Source: DAOUFU01 sp034429275 (lineage in GTDB: Bacteria > Chloroflexota > Anaerolineae > Aggregatilineales > Aggregatilineaceae). From it: DNA of 5,060 nucleotides. This document shows positions 1 through 4,900 of the stretch, piece by piece. The first letter of the stretch is position 1. Each line of letters opens with the position of its first letter. Below the pieces are notes generated by a model, which did no database searches, was not told the DNA's origin, and saw only the letters and a list, made by a program, of their open reading frames with translations. Location: NCBI GenBank assembly GCA_034429275.1, contig DAOUFU010000237.1, positions 1 through 5,060 on the forward strand. The letters run 5' to 3'. Both the position numbers and the translations under genes were made by a program.

Positions 1-88
1 GCCGCGCGGGGGTGAGGCCGGGCACCCCCCACAGTCTCATGCCCCGAAAATGGAATACGCCCCGAGGAACATCGCTGCCGGGGAAGCA

Positions 89-118
89 GCAGGCCGCCCG
101 GATCGCCGGACGGCCTGC
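89..118 (-). terminator. Stem-loop, likely 3' end signal of the lipoprotein gene
   Basis: An 8-bp perfect stem (GCAGGCCG at 89-96 with CGGCCTGC at 111-118) encloses one C/A mismatch and a further CCGG/CCGG 4-bp stem with a 4-nt loop (102-105). It lies 31 nt beyond the stop codon of the minus-strand lipoprotein gene, where an intrinsic terminator is expected. Read on the minus strand it is followed by TGCTTCCCC, not a proper T run, so it may be a weak terminator or an RNA-stabilising 3' hairpin. The rest of 1-149 shows no gene that I can support. Confidence 0.5.
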
Positions 119-149
119 GTACCAACACCAATTGGAAGAGCGGATGAAG

Positions 150-1187
150 TTACTGGCCGCCGCCGAACAGGCTCTCGCCCAGGCCGCCACCGCCGAGTTC
201 ACCCAGCAGGCCGCCCGTGCTCTCCACAGCGTTATCGGGGGCGACAATGGCCGCCACCGCGTTGTGGTTGACGATGTTGCCGGAGAGAATATAGCTCATG
301 TTGATCGCGCCGGCGGTCGGATCGAGCGCGGTCATGTCCATGTTGAAGATGTACTCATCTTCGACGCGATGGATCAGGCCATCGTTCTCGCCGATGTAGA
401 TGGTGGTAACGAACGACGAGCCGCCCATGAAACCGGCGAGCATGGGGGCAAACATGGCCATGTCTTCTGAGGACATGCCGAGTTCTTCTTCACTCAGCGC
501 GCCGCCGGTGGCCGACGAGCCGGACTGCATCAGGCCGGTCAGGGCATCGGGCGACATCATCAGCGAGTTGATGTTCGCGGTGAGCTTCTGGACGATCATG
601 TTCTGGCCGTTGATCGAGACGCTGGGCAGCACTTCGACGGTGAAGGCCGATGGCTCGGTGAACAGGCTGATTTCCATCCCGCCCAGGCCGAGGACCAGGC
701 CGAGGCCCATCACGGTATCGGAATCGCTGGTCAGGTCTTCCTGCTTCCATTCATCGTCGCCCGCCTCTTTCGAGTAGCCGACGCCGTTCACGATGATGAA
801 CTGCGCCCCGCTGATATCTTCGGTGCCGGAGGCGTCGGTGAAGGTGCCTTCGCCGATGACAGCCGAGACATCAATACCCAGGCCAGCGGAGCCGGGGTTG
901 GCGACAAAGTCGTAAGCGCCGGTGAAGTGCATCTTGCCCTCATCACCCTCGGCGCTATAGTTGAAATCGACCACCATATCCTGGACCGAACCAGACTTGA
1001 GTTCTGCCATCAGCGCGTAGGCATTCTGGCGCATCTGGCACGAATCGGCGGCTTCACCGGTGGCGCATACCACGGTGCTGGTCGTGGATGCGTCTTCGCT
1101 CAGCGAAACCGGTAGGGGGAAGCCGCATGCCAACGCGGGCAATCCCAGGATGGCCACCAACATCAAACCCAATCCCCATTTCTTCAT
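150..1187 (-). CDS. Secreted lipoprotein, LolA/LppX-like pattern (345 aa)
   Basis: The product looks like an exported lipoprotein tethered to the outer face of the membrane. Residues 1-20 form a signal peptide (MKKWG, a hydrophobic stretch to about residue 15, then PALA), and Cys21 fits a type II signal-peptidase site, though Ala rather than Leu at -3 is slightly off consensus. The mature part alternates short beta-type segments: DFNYSAEGDEGKMHF (74-88), QFIIVNGVGYSK (129-140), INGQNMIVQKLTANI (192-206) and TTIYIGENDGLIHRVEDEY (261-279). This resembles the lipid-carrying LppX/LprG or LolA-like lipoproteins that bind a hydrophobic ligand in a beta half-barrel; the resemblance is by pattern only. 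Cys41 and Cys50 could form a disulphide. Residues 153-260 are Met- and Leu-rich, and the C terminus (325-345) is Gly-rich and probably disordered. The ATG is supported by AGGAA (1196-1200, minus strand) with an 8-nt spacer. It appears to be a single-gene transcript, divergent from the PH-like gene. Function unknown. Confidence 0.85.
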   Translation of the reverse strand: MKKWGLGLMLVAILGLPALACGFPLPVSLSEDASTTSTVVCATGEAADSCQMRQNAYALMAELKSGSVQDMVVDFNYSAEGDEGKMHFTGAYDFVANPGSAGLGIDVSAVIGEGTFTDASGTEDISGAQFIIVNGVGYSKEAGDDEWKQEDLTSDSDTVMGLGLVLGLGGMEISLFTEPSAFTVEVLPSVSINGQNMIVQKLTANINSLMMSPDALTGLMQSGSSATGGALSEEELGMSSEDMAMFAPMLAGFMGGSSFVTTIYIGENDGLIHRVEDEYIFNMDMTALDPTAGAINMSYILSGNIVNHNAVAAIVAPDNAVESTGGLLGELGGGGLGESLFGGGQ

Positions 1188-1195
1188 TACGCTTC

Positions 1196-1200
1196 TTCCT
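1196..1200 (-). promoter_or_regulatory. Ribosome binding site of the lipoprotein gene
   Basis: AGGAA on the minus strand lies 8 nt before the ATG at 1187-1185. It supports this start, which also places the signal peptide directly at the N terminus. Confidence 0.7.
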
Positions 1201-1268
1201 TTGCTTGTCTACTCGAACGGATCAGTCCGGTGACCTCTCCTGTGGAGGCCACTCCTCTACACAGCCTG

Positions 1269-1296
1269 ATTATAAGGTTTTTCGCAATCGGCACAA
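1269..1296 (-). promoter_or_regulatory. Sigma70-type promoter for the lipoprotein gene
   Basis: On the minus strand a perfect TATAAT -10 box (1269-1274) lies 16 nt downstream of a weak -35 box TTGTGC (1291-1296; 3 of 6 consensus bases). Transcription would start near 1262 and give a leader of about 75 nt. The leader contains a small CTCC/GGAG hairpin possibility that I do not consider convincing as a regulator. The perfect -10 in an otherwise GC-rich stretch is the main evidence. Confidence 0.55.
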
Positions 1297-1476
1297 TTGA
1301 CCCTGGATCGATCTTCGGGAGTTTTTCATATTTGGGCCGGGGAGAAGGGCAGTCGTAGGGCAAACGGTGCGTGCGAGGCGCATACGCGCTAAGATCGCAG
1401 GCGCTGGCGGCTGAACGGCGAAGGAGCCGCCGTCGCTTGTGCCCGGCAGCGGGCCTGCTTGTGGGATGAGGCGATC
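1297..1476 (+). other. Upstream region of the PH-like gene, no clear promoter
   Basis: This is the rightward half of the 289-bp divergent intergenic region. A good -35-like TTGACC occurs at 1297-1302, abutting the minus-strand -35 box, but no -10 box lies at normal spacing; the AT-rich TCATATTT begins at 1326, about 23 nt away. TAAGAT at 1390-1395 is a possible -10 without a -35 partner. GATCGATC (1306-1313) is an 8-bp palindrome of unknown meaning. The promoter for the plus-strand gene must lie here but I cannot place it. Confidence 0.3.
1468..1471 (+). promoter_or_regulatory. Ribosome binding site deciding the start at 1477
   Basis: GAGG sits 5 nt before ATG 1477. The alternative TTG start at 1459 is preceded only by a weak AGCGGG, so the shorter 260-residue product, which begins directly with the membrane segment, is preferred. 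Confidence 0.55.
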
Positions 1477-2259
1477 ATGATCCCTGAAATACTGCTGGTG
1501 GTGGCAGGAACACTCGGTCTGGGGAGCGTGGGCGGCTGGTGGTGGATGCGCCGCGCCAGCCGCGATCATGTCATTCGGACGCGCACGGCCTGGGTGCGCG
1601 CCGGGATGATTATTCGCTATGGGCCGGTGGGTGCACTTTGTCTGGGGCATACGCCGCGCGCGCACGCTTCGGGCGGGGTGGTGGGGGCGCTCGGTATAAC
1701 GGCCCACGCGCTGCATTTCGACGGGTGGCGCGCCCGTCATCACGACCGCGACATCCCGCTGGAAGGCATCCGCCACATCCTGGTGGGGCGGGTGCGCGCC
1801 GGGCGTGGACCGGTGGCGCGCGCGCGGGTGGTGGTCCGCGTGCTGCACCAGGACGACGAACAGCGCTGGCACGAATCGGCGTTTGTGGTGGATGATCCGG
1901 CAGCCCTGGCCGCGGCGCTGGCCGATCGCTGTGGCGCGCCGGTCCACGATGATCCCGACTCGCCGCTGACCTACGGGCCGGATCGCGCGGCGCGGCTAGA
2001 CCTCTCCGACGAGGGGGACTGGCTGACCGTGCGCGAGGGCGATCTGTATCTTGCGCCGGGGCTGCTGATCTTCAACTGGGCCGAGTCGCTGCCGCTCGAC
2101 CGGGTCGCTTACCTGGACGTGGTGGGCGGCGCGCGGCCCGTGCTGCGAATCGAGCTGCACGATGGCAGCGTGACCGGCTTCGAGGTGGACGATCCCGGCG
2201 CGTGGGCCGATGCCATTCACGCGCAGTCGGACGTGCCCATCGCGCGGCACGGGATGTGA
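1477..2259 (+). CDS. Membrane-anchored protein with two PH/GRAM-like domains (260 aa)
   Basis: Not recognised as a named gene. Residues 1-23 form one hydrophobic membrane segment (MIPEILLVVAGTLGLGSVGG, then WWW) followed by MRRASRD, so the N terminus is probably outside and the rest cytosolic. Two similar units follow. Unit 1 (about 70-156) runs GALGITAHALHF, then DIPLEGIRHILVG, a strand VVVRVLHQ, and VVDDPAALAAALADRCGAPV. Unit 2 (about 181-255) runs DWLTVREGDLYL, then SLPLDRVAYLDVVG, VLRIELHDG and EVDDPGAWADAIHAQSDVPI. The order of strands, an 'xPLxxI/V' turn and a closing helix is typical of bacterial PH-like or GRAM-like folds; this is inference from pattern. A lead of about 45 residues (24-69) includes another strand-like stretch, AGMIIRYGPVGALCLGH. 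I chose the ATG at 1477 because GAGG (1468-1471) lies 5 nt before it; a TTG at 1459 would add six residues but has a poorer binding site. The gene stands alone, convergent with the YhhN gene. Confidence 0.75.
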   Translation: MIPEILLVVAGTLGLGSVGGWWWMRRASRDHVIRTRTAWVRAGMIIRYGPVGALCLGHTPRAHASGGVVGALGITAHALHFDGWRARHHDRDIPLEGIRHILVGRVRAGRGPVARARVVVRVLHQDDEQRWHESAFVVDDPAALAAALADRCGAPVHDDPDSPLTYGPDRAARLDLSDEGDWLTVREGDLYLAPGLLIFNWAESLPLDRVAYLDVVGGARPVLRIELHDGSVTGFEVDDPGAWADAIHAQSDVPIARHGM

Positions 2260-2270
2260 GGCTCGCGCGC

Positions 2271-2301
2271 GGCAGCCGGGGCCGAATTCGGAGCCGCTGC
2301 C
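2271..2301. terminator. Inverted repeat in convergent gap, possible bidirectional terminator
   Basis: GGCAGC (2271-2276) pairs with GCTGCC (2296-2301), and the interior contains the 10-bp palindrome CCGAATTCGG (2282-2291). It fills the 43-bp gap between two converging genes: 11 nt after the PH-like gene's stop and 1 nt from the stop of the YhhN gene. There is no T run on either side, so if it terminates transcription it does so as an atypical structure. Confidence 0.35.
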
Positions 2302-2302
2302 G

Positions 2303-2971
2303 TCAGATAGACAGGGCGATCAGGGTCTGGGCGGCGTAGTAAAGGCCGAGCACCCACACCGGCGCGCTGCGCCATGATCCCCGGAAGCGTTCCAACGCCA
2401 GGGCCGAATCCGACGCGATGAAGAAATAGGCCCCGATCAAGGCCAGCAGCGTGCCTTCCTGGTCGGTCTCGAAGTGGCGATTGGCCGCCTGAAGGCCCAT
2501 CAGCAGGATCACGGTCATGTAGACCATCACCGGCCCGCGCAGATCGCCGAGATGCTTCCACAAAAAGGCCAGCATCCCCAGCCCGTAGAGCAGGAAGGGA
2601 ATGGCGAAATAGGCCGGGGCGTGGCCGTTGCTCTCGTGGGTGAAGGCGGCAATATACAGCACCTGCGCGACGAGGAAGCTGACCAGCCCAGGCACAAAAC
2701 GGTCGCCGGGCAGCATGAGGAACACATCCCCGGCCAGCGACGCGACCAACCCCAGCAGGATCAGCACCCGGTATTCCGTCGAGATGGGGTCATCATCGGC
2801 CAGCGCGATCCCGATGATGAGCGCGGTGGTCAGCGGCTTGAAGATATATTCCTGCCATTCCGCGCTCAGCCGGGTGCCGGGTGCGGATGGGCGCGAGCGC
2901 AGTTTCGCGGCAATGGTCAGAAGCGCGCCGATCACCACGCCGATTACCAGTACCAGTTGAACAGTCGTCAT
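2303..2971 (-). CDS. YhhN/TMEM86 family integral membrane protein, lysoplasmalogenase-type (222 aa)
   Basis: The sequence fits the YhhN family, whose animal members TMEM86A/B hydrolyse the vinyl-ether bond of lysoplasmalogens to release an aldehyde and a glycerophospho head group. Bacterial activity has been shown for few members, so the substrate here is uncertain. About eight hydrophobic segments are seen (roughly 3-21, 47-59, 67-87, 93-111, 119-138, 147-163, 174-192 and 205-221), the usual number. Family landmarks are FKPLTT (44-49), SLAGDVFLMLP (78-88; Asp82), a GLVSFLVAQVLYIAAF stretch (95-110) where many members have His in place of Gln103, and FFIASDSALALERF (183-196; Asp188). The two Asp residues are the conserved acidic positions of the family. 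The start at 2971 gives a normal full-length protein; GGGA lies 5 nt upstream. A longer in-frame version back to 3265 would run through the epimerase gene and lacks family similarity. It is the last gene of the cluster, 55 nt after the epimerase. Confidence 0.88.
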   Translation of the reverse strand: MTTVQLVLVIGVVIGALLTIAAKLRSRPSAPGTRLSAEWQEYIFKPLTTALIIGIALADDDPISTEYRVLILLGLVASLAGDVFLMLPGDRFVPGLVSFLVAQVLYIAAFTHESNGHAPAYFAIPFLLYGLGMLAFLWKHLGDLRGPVMVYMTVILLMGLQAANRHFETDQEGTLLALIGAYFFIASDSALALERFRGSWRSAPVWVLGLYYAAQTLIALSI

Positions 2972-3026
2972 AGGGTTCCCATCCGTATAGGTGAAAAACG
3001 GACTCGATTGTGGCCTTGTTCCGATC

Positions 3027-3998
3027 CTACTGCGCTGCTCCCGCCCGGCTGGCCTGCCACGATTCGAACCAGGCCCAGGTGCGCGCCAGCCCTTCGCGGA
3101 CCGGCACCTGGGGCGCAAAGCCCAACAGGTCGCGGGCGCGCGTGTTGTCGCAGTAGGTGATCGGCGGGTCGCTGGGCGGAGTGGGCACGGCGCGTGTGTT
3201 GAGCGTGCGCCCGGAGAGCGACTCGAAGACCTCGATAAATTCGCGCAGCGAGATCGGCGCGCCAAACCCCAGGTTGATCACCTGGTAGCCGAGCGGCCTT
3301 TCCAGCGCAGCCACGACGCCGGTCACCGTATCGTCGATATAGGTCCAGTCGCGGTGAATGTCGCCGTTGTTGAAGATCGGAATTTCGGTGCCGTCCATCA
3401 GGGCGTGCATGACGCGCATCGGCATCATATCGGGCCGCCCGGCGGGACCATACACATTGAAGAAGCGCAGCGCGGTGATGTTCAGGCCGTGCAGGTGATG
3501 GTAGCTGTGAGCGAGCAGTTCGGCGGCGCGCTTGCTGGCCGGGTAAGCCGCCAGCGGGCGATCCGCCGGGTCGTCTTCGCGGAAGGGGATACGGCCCGTC
3601 TCGCCGTAAACGGACGAGGTCGAGGCGAGCACCACCTGCTCGCAGCCGTGCCGCGCGGCGGCATCAAAGATGATCAGCGAGCCGGTCAGGTTGACATCCA
3701 TGTACAGCCGGGGCTGACGGACACTCTCGCGCACACCGGCCATGGCTGCCAGGTGAGCCACCCGGCGCACGGCGTGATCGCGGAACAGGGCCGCGACCAG
3801 CTCTTCGTCGCGCAGGTCGCCTTCCACCAGCGCGAAGCCGTCGTAGGCGGCCAGGCGGACGACATTGGCACGCTTGATGGCGGGATCGTAATAGTCGTTG
3901 AAGTTGTCGAGCACAACTACGCGCTCACCGCGCCGCAGCAGTGCCTCGGCGACATGGCTGCCGATGAACCCCGCCCCGCCGGTGACCAATGTCGTCAT
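3027..3998 (-). CDS. NAD-dependent sugar-nucleotide epimerase, UDP-glucuronate 4-epimerase type (323 aa)
   Basis: An extended short-chain dehydrogenase/reductase that probably interconverts UDP-glucuronate and UDP-galacturonate in the cytosol, feeding polysaccharide or glycolipid synthesis. The Rossmann motif TGGAGFIGSH (6-15) binds NAD, and the strand ending in LDNF (30-33) carries the acidic Asp31. The stretch NFNDYYDPAIKRANV (32-46) is characteristic of the CapI/GAE group of UDP-glucuronate 4-epimerases rather than GalE. GDLRD (60-64) and HLAAMAGVRES (82-92) are standard. Catalytic residues are Thr127 (in ASTSSVYG, 125-132), Tyr152 and Lys156 (YPASK, 152-156). RFFNVYGPAGRPDM (178-191) and HRDWTYIDDTV (215-225) complete the substrate side. 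The length is normal. I chose ATG 3998 because AAAGGA (4008-4013) lies 9 nt upstream and the Rossmann motif starts at once; the frame stays open to 4409 but overlaps the preceding gene. GalE-type or other epimerase specificity cannot be fully excluded. Confidence 0.92.
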   Translation of the reverse strand: MTTLVTGGAGFIGSHVAEALLRRGERVVVLDNFNDYYDPAIKRANVVRLAAYDGFALVEGDLRDEELVAALFRDHAVRRVAHLAAMAGVRESVRQPRLYMDVNLTGSLIIFDAAARHGCEQVVLASTSSVYGETGRIPFREDDPADRPLAAYPASKRAAELLAHSYHHLHGLNITALRFFNVYGPAGRPDMMPMRVMHALMDGTEIPIFNNGDIHRDWTYIDDTVTGVVAALERPLGYQVINLGFGAPISLREFIEVFESLSGRTLNTRAVPTPPSDPPITYCDNTRARDLLGFAPQVPVREGLARTWAWFESWQASRAGAAQ

Positions 3999-4007
3999 GG
4001 TGCAATA

Positions 4008-4013
4008 TCCTTT
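4008..4013 (-). promoter_or_regulatory. Ribosome binding site deciding the epimerase start
   Basis: AAAGGA on the minus strand lies 9 nt before the ATG at 3998-3996. It separates this start from the longer open frame that runs back through the upstream gene. Confidence 0.65.
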
Positions 4014-4021
4014 CGCGCAAG

Positions 4022-4036
4022 GGCCGGTGACCGGCC
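4022..4036. repeat. Perfect 15-bp palindrome in the intercistronic gap
   Basis: GGCCGGT (4022-4028), a central G, then ACCGGCC (4030-4036) form a perfect inverted repeat. It directly follows the TGA stop (4039-4037) of the 204-residue gene and precedes the epimerase ribosome binding site by 8 nt. As RNA it can form a 5-bp GC stem with a 5-nt loop. It may protect or attenuate the transcript between the two genes; it lacks a T run and is not a convincing terminator. Confidence 0.5.
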
Positions 4037-4651
4037 TCAGCCGCCCACCGTGCCCTGAACCTCGAAGATGCCGTTCTCGGCCTTGAGCGTTTCGGGAATG
4101 AGCCGGTAACCGCTCGGCAGCGAACGGATGGCCTCGAACAGCTTGTCTTCGATCTGGTCGGTGATCGAATCGAGCGCGAAACCGGGGAGCGGGATGCCGC
4201 CCCACTGCGCAGTGTGGATGCTGAAATCGATGTGCCCGGCGCTGTCTACACGCGGCTCGATGTCGATCTTGAGCGGCACATTCATGTCGTAGTAGTTCAC
4301 CTTGCCGAAGAAAATCAGCCGCCCGCCGCGGATGCCCACCTGCAGGTTCTCGAATGGGAAGGGATAGCCGTTCTGCTCGGCGAAATCGCGCCCTTCGAGG
4401 TCCAGCCACGAGGACAACTGCTGCTCGGTGAACCGGAAGGCGAACCAGCCCTGGCTGCGGGCCGTGTCGGAAGCACTGTTGATCGCGTTGTCGAAGGCAA
4501 CCGCCTCGCTCACGCTAGGGCGGAAGTTATCGCCCAGGGGGGATTGGATGGGGTTGGATACGACATAGATCGCCACACACGCAACCAGCGCGCAGATCAA
4601 CAGGGGGATCATCAGGATGGTCATGCAGCAGCCGCGGCAACCTTCGGGCAT
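4037..4651 (-). CDS. Membrane-anchored protein, YpmS/LmeA-like lipid-binding pattern (204 aa)
   Basis: Probably a single-pass protein with its main domain outside the cell membrane. The N terminus MPEGCRGCC has three Cys before a hydrophobic segment (about 10-31, TILMIPLLICALVACVAIYVV), which itself holds two more Cys. Residues 32-204 form the soluble domain: a linker to 68, RFTEQQLSSWL (73-83), then LQVGIRGGRLIFFGKVNY (103-120), VPLKIDIEPRVDSAGHIDFSI (125-145), GGIPLPGFALDSITDQIEDKL (151-171) and a closing GIFEVQGTV (194-202). The sequence 'FTEQQLSSWL, then a strand with GGRL, then GxPLP and an amphipathic helix' recalls the YpmS (DUF2140) and LmeA-like (DUF2993) families, which are thought to bind lipid. 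I infer this from pattern and have no alignment. The start is fixed by GAGGAGG (4659-4665) 7 nt upstream; the Met at residue 10 has no binding site. It is the first gene of the cluster, 38 nt before the epimerase. Confidence 0.8.
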   Translation of the reverse strand: MPEGCRGCCMTILMIPLLICALVACVAIYVVSNPIQSPLGDNFRPSVSEAVAFDNAINSASDTARSQGWFAFRFTEQQLSSWLDLEGRDFAEQNGYPFPFENLQVGIRGGRLIFFGKVNYYDMNVPLKIDIEPRVDSAGHIDFSIHTAQWGGIPLPGFALDSITDQIEDKLFEAIRSLPSGYRLIPETLKAENGIFEVQGTVGG

Positions 4652-4658
4652 GGGCGGT

Positions 4659-4665
4659 CCTCCTC
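4659..4665 (-). promoter_or_regulatory. Strong ribosome binding site fixing the start at 4651
   Basis: GAGGAGG on the minus strand, 7 nt before the ATG, is the strongest Shine-Dalgarno site in the window. It shows that the Cys-rich residues before the membrane segment are translated. Confidence 0.75.
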
Positions 4666-4688
4666 GGTCAGGGCAGGGTCACGCCCCT

Positions 4689-4717
4689 ATTGTAGCGCGC
4701 TTTTGGGCTTTTGCCTG
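4689..4717 (-). promoter_or_regulatory. Candidate promoter for the three-gene cluster
   Basis: On the minus strand TACAAT (4689-4694) is a good -10 box, with a weak -35 candidate CAGGCA (4712-4717; 3 of 6 consensus bases) at 17-nt spacing. Transcription would start near 4682, giving a leader of about 30 nt. The insertion-sequence end lies about 120 bp further upstream, so this promoter appears intact. Confidence 0.45.
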
Positions 4718-4794
4718 TGCGCGACGCCGGGGGTCCAGGGTGATTGCATCAAAATACGTGACCCGCGAGAGTCCGGCCTCACCCCCACCTTCGC

Positions 4795-4811
4795 CGCGCC
4801 CTGCGGGCGCG
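4795..4811. repeat. 7-bp GC hairpin in intergenic region
   Basis: CGCGCCC (4795-4801) and GGGCGCG (4805-4811) form a perfect stem with a TGC loop. No T run follows on either strand. It lies in a C-rich intergenic stretch (about 4771-4831) that looks like part of an interspersed repeat. The 14-bp sequence CCGGCCTCACCCCC at 4773-4786 occurs in reverse complement at 8-21. Confidence 0.4.
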
Positions 4812-4849
4812 TTGTCGGTTGCCCCCTCTCCGAAAATTTTGTACAGACC

Positions 4850-4888
4850 GGGGACATGGGTAACAGAGTGACGGGGACATAGGTAACA
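4850..4888. repeat. Two direct copies of a 16-bp motif at the IS end
   Basis: GGGGACATGGGTAACA (4850-4865) and GGGGACATAGGTAACA (4873-4888) differ at one base and are spaced 23 bp start to start, about two helical turns. They lie between the transposase stop codon and the presumed element end. They probably act as paired transposase-binding sites in the terminal repeat region; that role is inferred. Confidence 0.7.
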
Positions 4889-4900
4889 CTGGTAAGGGTA

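Noticed and set aside
12..470. 152-codon open frame on the plus strand at the left edge
   Set aside because: Most of it is antisense to the lipoprotein gene. It has no recognisable domain, and its composition fits a shadow frame.
1270..1947. 225-codon open frame on the minus strand over the PH-like gene
   Set aside because: It is antisense to the better-supported plus-strand gene and is full of His, Arg and Pro. It would also overlap the lipoprotein promoter.
2972..3026. Possible terminator between the epimerase and YhhN genes
   Set aside because: A T5 run is present on the minus strand, but the only stem is a 4-bp CGGA/TCCG pair with a long loop, too weak to call.
2972..3265. 98-residue N-terminal extension of the YhhN protein
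   Set aside because: It overlaps the end of the epimerase gene in another frame, has low-complexity Arg/Ser/Pro content, and the family starts with the membrane segment at the ATG 2971.
2991..4058. 355-codon open frame on the plus strand across the epimerase gene
   Set aside because: It is antisense to a clear epimerase with all catalytic motifs. The translation is rich in Arg, Gly, His and Asp without domain patterns, as expected from the opposite strand of GC-rich coding DNA.
3999..4409. 137-residue N-terminal extension of the epimerase
   Set aside because: It overlaps the 204-residue gene in another frame, and the Rossmann motif and ribosome binding site both support the start at 3998.
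4214..4882. 222-codon plus-strand frame crossing the 204-residue gene and the intergenic region
   Set aside because: It is antisense to a gene with a strong ribosome binding site and membrane segment, and it runs into the IS end repeats.
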